Below the pieces are notes generated by a model. The model was given only the letters and a program-made list of their open reading frames with translations, searched no databases and was not told the origin of the DNA. From positions 1-47,590 of the forward strand of contig CAMQVJ010000014.1 in NCBI GenBank assembly GCA_947038175.1: DNA of 47,590 nt. Reading direction: 5' to 3'. Each line of letters begins with the position of its first letter. Position 1 is the stretch's first letter. The translations under genes were made by a program, and so were the position numbers. Below, one piece after another: positions 33,446 to 42,700 of this stretch. This stretch comes from an uncultured Desulfovibrio sp. GTDB taxonomy: Bacteria; Desulfobacterota; Desulfovibrionia; Desulfovibrionales; Desulfovibrionaceae.

Positions 33446-34429
33446 ATGCAAGCTCCTGAAAAGAATTTAGCGTTTGATCTTGTTCGTGTTACAGAATCTG
33501 CAGCCCTATCCGCTGCTCGTTGGCTTGGACTTGGAGATAAAGAAGGCGGAGACGGCGCTGCGGTTGATGCTATGCGTTTATCTTTCAATTCATTAGAAAT
33601 TATGGGTACAGTTATTATTGGTGAGGGCGAAAAAGATAACGCCCCTATGCTTTATACTGGTGAACAAATTGGCTCAGGTAAAGGACCAAAACTAGATGTT
33701 GCGGTTGACCCTGTTGAAGGCACAAACCTTCTTGCAAAGGGACGTCCAAACGCTATTTCTGTTGTTGGGGTTTGTCCTGCTGGAACAATGTATAATCCTG
33801 GCCCAAGTTATTATATGCAAAAGATTGTTGTTGGACCAGAAGCTCGTAACGTGGTTGACCTTGATGCGCCAGTAATAGACAATCTCAGAAACGTGGCAAA
33901 AGCAATCGGCAAAGATATTAATGACCTTGTGGTTTTTGTTCTTGAAAAACCTCGCCATGAAAAACTTGTTGCTGAAATTCGTGCTGCTGGTGCTCGGATA
34001 CAATTACACACAGATGGTGATGTTGCAGGTGCGCTCATGGTTGCTGACCCTAGAGGGGGAGTGGATATCATGATTGGCACTGGCGGAACACCTGAAGGTG
34101 TTATTGCTGCGTGTGCTATTAAGGGTGTCGGTGGACAAATTCTTGGTCGCCTTGATCCGCAATCTTATGTAGAAAAAGAAGCTATTGAACAAGCTGGTGT
34201 TGATATGCGTGAAATACTAAGCGTGGAAAGCATGATCAAATCAGACGAAGCTTTTTTTGCTGCCACAGGTATTTCTGGCGGGAATTTCTTGGGTGGTGTG
34301 GAATATGTCGGTGGTGGTGCGGTCACGCATTCTCTTGCTATTCGTGCAAAAACAGGCACATTCCGTTATATTGAATCCCATCACAATTGGGATAAGCTTA
34401 TGAGCTTTAGCTCTGTTGATTATGCATAA
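33446..34429 (+). CDS. glpX: Fructose-1,6-bisphosphatase class II
   Basis: GlpX dephosphorylates fructose 1,6-bisphosphate in gluconeogenesis. The 327-residue protein has AALSAARWLGLGDKEGGDGAAVDAMR, IIGEGEKDNAPMLY and LDVAVDPVEGTNLLAKG, the metal-binding segments. VADPRGGVDIMIGTGGTPEGVIAACAIK completes the class II signature. The start has AAAGG 8 bases upstream. fabD follows in the same direction after a 108-base gap. It fits functionally with the PEP-synthase-like and pyruvate carboxylase genes to the right. Confidence 0.96.
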   Translation: MQAPEKNLAFDLVRVTESAALSAARWLGLGDKEGGDGAAVDAMRLSFNSLEIMGTVIIGEGEKDNAPMLYTGEQIGSGKGPKLDVAVDPVEGTNLLAKGRPNAISVVGVCPAGTMYNPGPSYYMQKIVVGPEARNVVDLDAPVIDNLRNVAKAIGKDINDLVVFVLEKPRHEKLVAEIRAAGARIQLHTDGDVAGALMVADPRGGVDIMIGTGGTPEGVIAACAIKGVGGQILGRLDPQSYVEKEAIEQAGVDMREILSVESMIKSDEAFFAATGISGGNFLGGVEYVGGGAVTHSLAIRAKTGTFRYIESHHNWDKLMSFSSVDYA

Positions 34430-34537
34430 ATAATAAGGGTTTTATAAACTCATTCTTCTTCTTTTCAAAAAAGTAAAATTATTAGTTTAGAAAAACATCA
34501 TATAAAATTCAAATATTATTCGACTAAAGGGATAACT

Positions 34538-35491
34538 ATGAGTAAAACTGCAATACTTTTCCCAGGACAAGGTTCCCAGAAAAACGGCATGGGTAAACAT
34601 CTAGCAGAAAAATCTAAAGATGTAATGGAGCTATGGAAAAAAGCAGAAAAATATAGCGACGCACCTCTTAGAGAAATTTTCTGGGAAAGCAATGATGATG
34701 CCCTCATGGCGCACACAAAAAATCTTCAACCAGCTATCACGGTTGTTAATCTTGCGCTGTGGATGTATGTTTCACCAAGCGTGATACCTTGTGCAGCCGC
34801 AGGGCATAGCCTTGGTGAGTTTAGTGCTTTAGGTGCAGCAAAAGTGTTGGATATTGACAAAGTATTAGAAGCTGTTTCTTTACGTGGACGACTTATGTCG
34901 GAAGCAGATCCTGACCGGATTGGCTCAATGTATGCTATTTTACGGCTTAATGTGGAACAAGTTGAAACTCTTTGCAAAGAAGCTTCTGACGCAACTGGTA
35001 AACTTGTGCGCTTAGCAAACCGTAATACGCCAGGGCAATTTGCGGTAAGTGGGCATAAAGAAGCTCTTGAAAATCTCGTGGACAGAGCACAAGGCGTTGG
35101 AGGGAAATGTATTCCTCTTGCTGTGAGTGGTGCGTTTCATACACCGCTTATGGCTGAAGCCTCCGCTGAATTTGCAAAATTCCTTGATAAAATGGAATGG
35201 AGAAATGCAGCGTTCCCTGTCTATTGTAACATAAGTGGTGAAGCGCTTGAAGACGCTACAAGGCTACACGCTGCCGTTAGAAAACAAATGACATCATCTG
35301 TTTATTGGATTGATACTATTTGTAATCAGTGGAATAGTGGCATACGTAAATGGTTTGAATTTGGGCCACAAGGTGTGCTTACCCGTATGATGAGACAAAT
35401 CCTCACAACGACAGAAGCCACCGACAATTATCAAACAGTACATATTCCAGATCTTGCAGCAGCAGAAAAGTACATGGAAGAAAATTCATAA
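34538..35491 (+). CDS. fabD: Malonyl-CoA:ACP transacylase
   Basis: FabD loads malonyl groups on ACP for fatty-acid synthesis. GQGSQ at 10-14, catalytic serine in GHSLGE (residues 89-94), the oxyanion region and VSGAFHTPLM with the catalytic histidine near 200 identify it. The 317-residue length is normal. AAGGGAT precedes the ATG. No other fab gene is adjacent; the gene lies between glpX and a repeat-bearing gap. Confidence 0.94.
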   Translation: MSKTAILFPGQGSQKNGMGKHLAEKSKDVMELWKKAEKYSDAPLREIFWESNDDALMAHTKNLQPAITVVNLALWMYVSPSVIPCAAAGHSLGEFSALGAAKVLDIDKVLEAVSLRGRLMSEADPDRIGSMYAILRLNVEQVETLCKEASDATGKLVRLANRNTPGQFAVSGHKEALENLVDRAQGVGGKCIPLAVSGAFHTPLMAEASAEFAKFLDKMEWRNAAFPVYCNISGEALEDATRLHAAVRKQMTSSVYWIDTICNQWNSGIRKWFEFGPQGVLTRMMRQILTTTEATDNYQTVHIPDLAAAEKYMEENS

Positions 35492-35613
35492 AATTAAAAT
35501 ATGACAGGTTTATATATTTCCCTAAGCTAAAGGAAACAACTTCTATCAAAGAACTTATACCCTTGCTTTGCTATAGCTATACTTGTAAACACAAATGGCT
35601 ACTCCGCTAGTAG

Positions 35614-35795
35614 GGTAACTGGCAGTCTCATGTTTTAGTATTTTTTAAACTTTGTTTATAAAATACTAAATGTGGGGGTTTGCCTACCCCAAGGGCGACA
35701 CCGTCGTTTACGTTTACGAGGCACGAGTAAATATGTAAATAGAGAGCTCAGATGGGGAGTTCAACTCCCCCAAAAAAGTTAATTTAAATGACGTA
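35614..35795 (+). repeat. Intergenic hairpin element, copy B
   Basis: It matches copy A from GGGTAACTGGCAGTCTCAT through GTGGGGGTTTGCCTACCCC, GGGCGACACCGTCG, TTTACGTTTACGAGGCACGA and AGAGAGCTCAGATGGGGAG to the stem GGGGAGTT-C-AACTCCCC (35754-35770). Its right end, AATTTAAATGACGTA, resembles the terminal repeat of copy E. Its left terminal repeat is missing. The large hairpin differs from copy A in sequence but still pairs. Confidence 0.8.
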
Positions 35796-35885
35796 AGATA
35801 TAAACCCAATGAGTAAATAATAATACTTATTCGGGTTTTTTGTTTTAAGTAAAAAATACGTGTGTTGTTTTTCGGTTTTCTATAA

Positions 35886-35924
35886 AAAAAGGACAGTGAT
35901 ATCAATTGATACACTGTCCTTTTT
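35886..35924. terminator. Bidirectional terminator between fabD and pps
   Basis: AAAAAGGACAGTG and CACTGTCCTTTTT form a perfect 13-base stem. The inner sequence TATCAATTGATA is itself palindromic. T-runs occur on both strands. It lies 18 bases past the pps stop. Confidence 0.9.
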
Positions 35925-35941
35925 GCGTTTATTTCAAAAAA

Positions 35942-38900
35942 CTAAATCCATTTCATATTGCGTTGTGCTTCCATGGCAAGAGCTTGTTCTTCAAAAGAAC
36001 TAAAACCTGCTTGGTGTAAAGCGTCAATAACTGTCTCTTCCCAAACCCATGCTGCATAAATAGTTGGCTTATGGAAAGTTGACCTAAAGGTATCGACTTC
36101 GTGTCTACATTCGTTTTCTTTTGGTGTTGCCAAAGATTTACGCAAGTTTTCAAGTAGTCGTGTCATTTCGCCATTATACCAGTCATGGAGTTCTTTGCCA
36201 TTCACATATTTCTTAATAATATGTTCATAGCTATGAGCCTTCATAAGTTCACATAGTTTATTGTAATGTTGCTTTGAAAGCCATGTTCCAAGCTCAGAAG
36301 TTGGAATGTTTTCTGCTTCAACAGCAGCAACATCAAGCTTTGTTTGATAATATGTATCAGGCACAACAGATGCAGAAACAATACCAGCAATGGCAACAAG
36401 GCCACGTAGTATTAAGCTATTGGATACGCCTTGCCCACAAAAACCAACTTTTTTACCAAATTTTTGTCCAGTAAAGATGGTGGTTAATAATGCCCAAATA
36501 ACAGCAGGATCTTCTTCGTCATAGATATGAGCAAGGCTTGCGTTGTCACGGTCAGTGGCAAGAACCATTTGCGTCATATCGTTTGAACCTATGGAAAATC
36601 CGTCAAATTCTTGGATAAACTGACGAGCTAAAATAGCATTTGATGGAACTTCGGACATTTGAATAACTTTCAGTCCATCTGTACCGCTTTTGAGTTTATG
36701 CACTGTTTCAAGGTAGCTACGCATTGCACGGGCTTCTTCAAGAGTACGCACAAAAGGCAACATAATTTGAAGATTGTTTCCGCCGTATACACCACGAGCG
36801 AGCTTAAAGGCTTCTAATTCCCAGTCATGAATCTTACGTGAAACACCACGATAGCCAAGCATTGGGTTATCTTCAAATTGTTCAAAAAGGTTACCACCCA
36901 GTAAGTTGCGATATTCATTCGATTTAAAGTCAGTTGTACGATAAACAATTGGTTTACCATAAAATGCCATTGCAAAGAGGGCGAGACTTTGTGCCAGGGT
37001 TTGAATATAATGTTCTTTACCGTTTCTATAACCTCTAGCATTAATGATTTCAGCAATTTGTTTTTGAACGTCTTGAAGCTCTTCCATTTCTTTGCTCATG
37101 CCACATTTGAGTCCAACTTCACGGCGTAACTCTGTGATAAGTTTCATCGCAGCAAGAATACTGGCATTTTCTTTTGCTTTTGCATACTGAGCTTGGACTA
37201 ATGTGTCTATGCGTAGTTGCTCAGCGAGGAGCTCTTCTGGTGCACCATTGAAGATGCTTAGTTCTTCTTCATAACCAAAAATAATACGGATATGTTCTTG
37301 AATACTTGTGGAAGTACGCAAAGAATTTTGATAGCGCACAGCGTATTCCATGTATTGATCAAGTTTATACTCAAGTTCACGCAGTTTACGTTGTTGTGCT
37401 AGAATTTCTTCTGTGCCTTTAAGGTCTTTCTCTGCAAGTTCATCAATATCATTTCCTAAACCTGTGATGTGTCCGACGTGGTCACGAAGTTTAAGATCAA
37501 GATTGATAAGACCTGCTGTCAATTGTTCTTGAACAATTTGAGTAAGAGCATTTTCTTTACTGCTAAGAGCAGCGGAAACCTTATCTTCTAATGTTCCATT
37601 ATCAAAAGCTTCAAGAGCTTGTGGGTGTACGCCCACATTTCCAAGCATAAATTCTGCACGTAAAAGGCCAACTTCAAAATCATCTACGTTGCGTAAACGG
37701 GACAAAAAGAGGGCTTGAGTTACGTCAGCAAGGACTAAACCAATACGTGTTTTTGTAGTTGGTAAGTCATCAAGATTCATCTCACCGCCAACGTCACGCA
37801 AGGGGAGAAGACCTCTATAAACACGTCCACGTGTACCATCAACTGTCACTTCCTGACCGTTAAGAGCACGCAATGTTTCCGCACGCTGAATACCAATAAT
37901 AGCAGCAAGACCAAGTTCTCTTGATGTGATAGCTGCGTGACTTGTGTCACCGCCAACGTCTGCCAAAATAGCAGAAGCTACACGCATACCAGGAACCATG
38001 TCAGGGTCAGTACGTTCAGCTGCGAGAATGTCACCCTTATTGATTTTATTGAGTTCAAGAGCGGAGCGAAGGAATTTAACAGTACCTTGTCCTGCACCTC
38101 GAGATGCTCCATTACCTTCAAGAATAATTTCCGCTTTAGCTGCTGCTTTTTCGTCTACTTCAAGGCGACGCATGAATATAGTATTTGGGTGAAGTTCAAG
38201 TTCATCATTCCAACGAGTTTCAGGACGAGCTTGCACAAACCACAATTCTTCTTTTTCATCAAAACAAAATTCTGTATCCATAATCATATCATCGTAAGCT
38301 TTACTAATGACACGCACGGCTTTAGCAATGCTTTCTGATTGAGAGATGGAAAGCGCCCATTTATTAACTTCACTAGGGCTCACACTAACTTCTTTTGTGC
38401 CACCCTTTACATCATAAATAATTTTTTTGGTTTTGCTACCAAGGTGACGTACAACAACTTCTCCGCCGTCATCACGTTGGAAAACATAATATTTATCGGG
38501 AGTAACCATACCGCCAACAACAGCTTCACCAAGCCCGTAACTCGCATCAATACTGACAAGATCGTTACGATTTGTTCCCCTACAACCTGATGCGGTATCT
38601 GCCGCAAATGCTGTACCAGAAACAATTGGGTTAATCATACGCATAATACAAACAGATAATGAGGTGTGCTCAATTGCCCATTCTAATTTTGCTTGTGCTG
38701 CTAATTCTTCATTTCCTGTTGCTTCTGCTTGTGTGATGCCGTCACGAATGGCCTCACGACGATAGGTCATGGAGCGAAGGTTATACGCAGATGCGCAGTC
38801 CCAATGGTATGCCGTAACAACACGGTCTTCAGTCACAATATTAAGATAGGTATCTTGCAGACCTGCGAAAGCTTTTTTGCGAGAATCTTCGCCAGCAGCA

Positions 38901-39493
38901 GAAGAACGCACAGCAACAGGAACATCTTCAGCTCCTGCTTCTTTACATATAGCGCGGTAAGCTTCACGCACTGAACCATCAACTTCTTTTGGTATTTCAA
39001 CAGATAAAATAGCTGCTTGAACAAGCACAGAACGCTTGCGAAGTTGGTCAATAACTTCTTGTGAAGTTGCAAAACCATCAACAACATTATTAACAAACGT
39101 ACGTAATTTAATGCAGGTAGCCGCAGGTTCTTGTGCGCTTGCTGTTCTTACTTCTTTACCAAGATTACGCACAAGTTTTTGTAAAAACTCAGGGTCACGA
39201 TTGATTTCAGAATCATTCCAGTCAATACGTGCGTACTCTTTTTCTACAAGCGAGCGGACAAGAGAAGCATTAACAAAGGTATCATCAAGAACTTTGTGGA
39301 AGTTAATAGAAGAGATAGCTCTAAACTGAGGACTGCGAACACCTTCAATTTCGTGGATTTTCGCTGTATTATAGTTCTTACCACCAACAATAATTTCTGC
39401 ACTCTCACCAATGGCCATAATATCTGCACCGGTAAGAATCAATTTTTCTTTTAGTGCTTCTATATCTGAAGCTGTTGTGGTCTTCTTGGTCAT
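35942..39493 (-). CDS. Giant PEP synthase / pyruvate dikinase-like enzyme
   Basis: The 1183-residue protein has the three parts of PEP synthase. The ATP/pyruvate-binding domain is at about 150-460 (VPVAVRSSAAGEDSRKKAFAG, SIDASYGLGEAVVGG). The phosphohistidine domain follows (ADVGGDTSHAAITSRELGLAAIIG). The PEP-binding barrel runs from VGLLRAEFMLG to SIGSNDMTQMVLATDRD and GFCGQGVSN with the catalytic cysteine. Family members have about 800 residues; here about 200 extra coiled-coil-like residues split the barrel between VGVHPQAL and VYRTTDFKSNEYRN. About 130 extra residues also lead the N-terminus. GGAGG is well placed. It is probably the PEP-forming step of gluconeogenesis from pyruvate. Confidence 0.88.
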   Translation of the reverse strand: MTKKTTTASDIEALKEKLILTGADIMAIGESAEIIVGGKNYNTAKIHEIEGVRSPQFRAISSINFHKVLDDTFVNASLVRSLVEKEYARIDWNDSEINRDPEFLQKLVRNLGKEVRTASAQEPAATCIKLRTFVNNVVDGFATSQEVIDQLRKRSVLVQAAILSVEIPKEVDGSVREAYRAICKEAGAEDVPVAVRSSAAGEDSRKKAFAGLQDTYLNIVTEDRVVTAYHWDCASAYNLRSMTYRREAIRDGITQAEATGNEELAAQAKLEWAIEHTSLSVCIMRMINPIVSGTAFAADTASGCRGTNRNDLVSIDASYGLGEAVVGGMVTPDKYYVFQRDDGGEVVVRHLGSKTKKIIYDVKGGTKEVSVSPSEVNKWALSISQSESIAKAVRVISKAYDDMIMDTEFCFDEKEELWFVQARPETRWNDELELHPNTIFMRRLEVDEKAAAKAEIILEGNGASRGAGQGTVKFLRSALELNKINKGDILAAERTDPDMVPGMRVASAILADVGGDTSHAAITSRELGLAAIIGIQRAETLRALNGQEVTVDGTRGRVYRGLLPLRDVGGEMNLDDLPTTKTRIGLVLADVTQALFLSRLRNVDDFEVGLLRAEFMLGNVGVHPQALEAFDNGTLEDKVSAALSSKENALTQIVQEQLTAGLINLDLKLRDHVGHITGLGNDIDELAEKDLKGTEEILAQQRKLRELEYKLDQYMEYAVRYQNSLRTSTSIQEHIRIIFGYEEELSIFNGAPEELLAEQLRIDTLVQAQYAKAKENASILAAMKLITELRREVGLKCGMSKEMEELQDVQKQIAEIINARGYRNGKEHYIQTLAQSLALFAMAFYGKPIVYRTTDFKSNEYRNLLGGNLFEQFEDNPMLGYRGVSRKIHDWELEAFKLARGVYGGNNLQIMLPFVRTLEEARAMRSYLETVHKLKSGTDGLKVIQMSEVPSNAILARQFIQEFDGFSIGSNDMTQMVLATDRDNASLAHIYDEEDPAVIWALLTTIFTGQKFGKKVGFCGQGVSNSLILRGLVAIAGIVSASVVPDTYYQTKLDVAAVEAENIPTSELGTWLSKQHYNKLCELMKAHSYEHIIKKYVNGKELHDWYNGEMTRLLENLRKSLATPKENECRHEVDTFRSTFHKPTIYAAWVWEETVIDALHQAGFSSFEEQALAMEAQRNMKWI

Positions 39494-39600
39494 TTTTTCC
39501 TCCGAGAATAAATAGGTATCTCATCTCGCAACATTAATGGTTATTGTAGAAAATATTCAATAGTGAAAGTTTTTATTTTATAAACGACTCTATAACAATT

Positions 39601-39720
39601 CATTCCAAGTTGAGAGGTTTTATCTCTCACGTTGCTCTTTATTTCCTCACACCTTGTTACAAGAAACACTCAATGTGGGGGGTTGGGGGAGTTCAACTCC
39701 CCCAAAAAAAAGCAAATTAG
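39601..39720 (+). repeat. Intergenic hairpin element, short relic D
   Basis: It begins CATTCCAAGTTGAGAGG, like the left end of copy A. It keeps TCTCTCACGTTGCTCTTTAT, also shared with A, then jumps to TGTGGGGGGTTGGGGGAG and the 11-base stem TTGGGGGAGTT-C-AACTCCCCCAA (39683-39705), followed by A-rich sequence and AAATTAG. The middle of A is deleted. It sits between the pyc stop and the pps start. Confidence 0.72.
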
Positions 39721-39727
39721 ATACACC

Positions 39728-42700
39728 CTACAACAATTCGGTGATTTTTGTTCCACAATAAGGGCAAAAACTCGCATTGTTGACAGAAAGAGGCTTCGCA
39801 CATTTCTTATTTGGACAAATAAGAGGGATATCATCAATTGCCATGATGAGTTCACCTTCGTGTACGGGTATCATTTTTCTTGTGTTTTTATAGTCAGCCA
39901 GTTTGAAAATGTGAGTAATTATACTGTCTCTTGGTGCAAGAACGGCTTTTTCTTGTTTCATGATAGAAATATTAAAGAGCTCTTGACCTTGTTTGACAAT
40001 ATCGCCAACTTTTACATAAGTAACCCAAAGATCACCACTAGAAGGCGCACCAATTTCATTTTCGTTCTCAGGATCCGCTATGGAAATGTCTGTGGCGCTT
40101 ATACCTCTTGGGTTAGCCACTTTAATTTCATGGGTCATTGCTTGTGAATCAAACCCGTAACGAACTTCTACTATGCCACGTTCATTAGGGGCGCTAATGC
40201 TATAAATAGTGACTTGGTGTGGCTTTCCACCTTCATCAGTGAAGTGCAATTCTCTTCCTGGTTCAAGGCCTTCAAACCAAACATCAAGGGGAAGCATATT
40301 AGGGTCACCAAATTTGTCTTGGAATTGCATGGTCTTAATCGCATCACCAGGGTGATTTAAGTACATGATAAATTCTTCATCAGTTGGTTCACGTTTGATA
40401 ATATCAACACATTTATATTCTTCTGCAACAACATCAGCAGGGCTTAGGTTATCAAGCGGGGAACAATCTGTTCTTTCCGCAATAGCACTTTCCCACTTTT
40501 TGCCAAAGGCACTTTCGTAAACCCAATCAGCAGGGAAGCCGAGAGGAAGTTTACCAAATTTACCAAGCAAGAGATTTCTAAACGCGTCATTACAATCTTG
40601 ATAAAGGGATAATCTGTCTTTTTGTAACTGAGCATCGTGTTTCTTTTCAGGTGTATTTGTCACGTCATCAAGGATTTTCAAAAGCTTAGTTACAGCTTTC
40701 ATTTCTCCACGTTTCCATGCGCCTGTTACAGCAAGAAAAGCAGTATTCCAGGTTATTTGTGAACCAGGAGTAACATCATGATAACGCACAACTTGACGTG
40801 TGCCTGCAAGAAAACGGAGCATATACGGCAAAAGGTGAATATAACCTTGTTTCATTGCTCCTTCCTGAGAGGAAGATGTTGCGCCACCAGGCATGCAATG
40901 ATGAACAACGTCATGGTCAATTCCTTGGAAATACGGTGCACAATAGCGATCGTAATACGGCATTATTTGTTTGATAACAAAGTTTGCTTCACGAATCATA
41001 TCTTTATTGATAACCGTTTCAAGTCCCATTTCGCCTTCAAGGAATGCTGCCGTTGAAAGCACATCGCCTTGACCATAACTACGCACAGCAGCTCCAAGAC
41101 CAACATCAAGGATATGAGCACCCGCTTTCGCCGCTTCACATACAGAAGGAACAAAAAGTCCGTCTGTATAATGGCGATGACAATGCAAAACAAGATTAGG
41201 CCATTTCTTACGAAGAGCGCTTACAAGATCTCTCATGAAGCGAGGAGGGCAAATGCCAGCCATATCTTTTAAGCCTAAAATAATGGAAGACGCTGCTTTT
41301 TTCTCATCGCATCCAAGAATAGAAGAAACCATTTGCAAGGTTTGTTTCGCCACATCAATATAATGGTCAATATCAAAACCTTTAGAAATAGACAACGATA
41401 AAGCAGGCTCGAAAATAACTTCTTTTCTATTGAGGATAACTTCTGCTAATGGGCGCATATTACGCATGTCATTAAGGAAGTCAAAACAACGAATAACATG
41501 ATAATCATCACAAATCATTTCGCAAGTAAGTTGCATAAGATTGCGAGGTTGTGGAGAATAACCAAGGACATTGGTTGAACGCACGAGTATTTGCTTCATT
41601 GTTTTTGGTGCAAGACTATTCCATGTCTTTGCTTCCGTGAATGGGTAGGTCATATTCGCCATCATCGCAACGTGGAAATGCGCACCACCACCATTCTCAA
41701 GGGAGAAAAATTGGCAATTATCAAGGTAAGGAGCAAGAAGCTTATCTTCTGACAAGCGAAAGCGGTTACCGCTGTTTGACTGCGTTAAATCTCGAGTTGT
41801 GGTATCGGTAAAGTGAATTTTATTGGAATCACGAACATAATCTAATACTGCGTCTCGGTCACCAGAAGGGTAAACATTCGCTTCATGGCGTATGCTCTTT
41901 GGGATTTTAGGCAGAACGGGTTCAAATGTAGGCATGCGAGGAGTATCAATAGAACGATACTTTCCTAGCTGTACATATGGGTTATAGCCCTTTGCGGATA
42001 TTTCTGCTAAAAGATGACAGAGGCGTTCTGCTTCAGGAGCAAGATCTTGGTAATGCATGAGTTGTGGATTTTTTTCAATAAATGTTGTGTTAAAATCCGC
42101 ATTACAAAACTGATCATTTTTTAAAATATGACGGAAAAAAGGTATAGTCGTCTTTACACCCGTGATGGTATATTCATCAAGCGCACGACCCATAACGCTG
42201 CGTACTTTACCCCAACCACGACCATAAGATATGAGCAAAGAGCCCGCAGAGTCATAGTTTGAAGGGAAATCATAACCAGCAGAAAGGTTTGAGTCGATAC
42301 GGATACCAGGACCACCAGGAGAAACATATCTTGTTATACGAGCAGCATTTGGGGCAAAGCCTTTTTGAGGGTCTTCACAGTTGATGCGAACTTGCATAGC
42401 AGAAAGGTGACCTTTTGTGGTCTCACTATTCAAGGACAGAGGAACACCAAAAGCCAAGGCAATTTGTGTTTCAACAAGGTCAAGACCATAGCGGCATTCT
42501 GTGATACCATGCTCTACTTGCAGTCTTGTATTGACTTCAATAAGATAAGGAACGCCTTCTTCAGTAACTAAAAATTCAACAGTGCAAAGAGAGTGATAAT
42601 TCACAGCTTCTGCAAGGCGACAAGAATAGTCCTTCAATTGCGTTCTTAGCTCTTCAGTCATACCAATCCAAGGGGATGGTGTGATTTCAATAAGCTTTTG

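Larger units (their letters stand above)
35492..35941. other. Intergenic region with repeat copy B and terminator
   Basis: The 450-base gap separates the convergent fabD and pps genes. It contains repeat copy B (35614-35795) and a strong terminator (35886-35924). The first 120 bases after fabD show no gene or RNA that I recognise. Confidence 0.6.
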
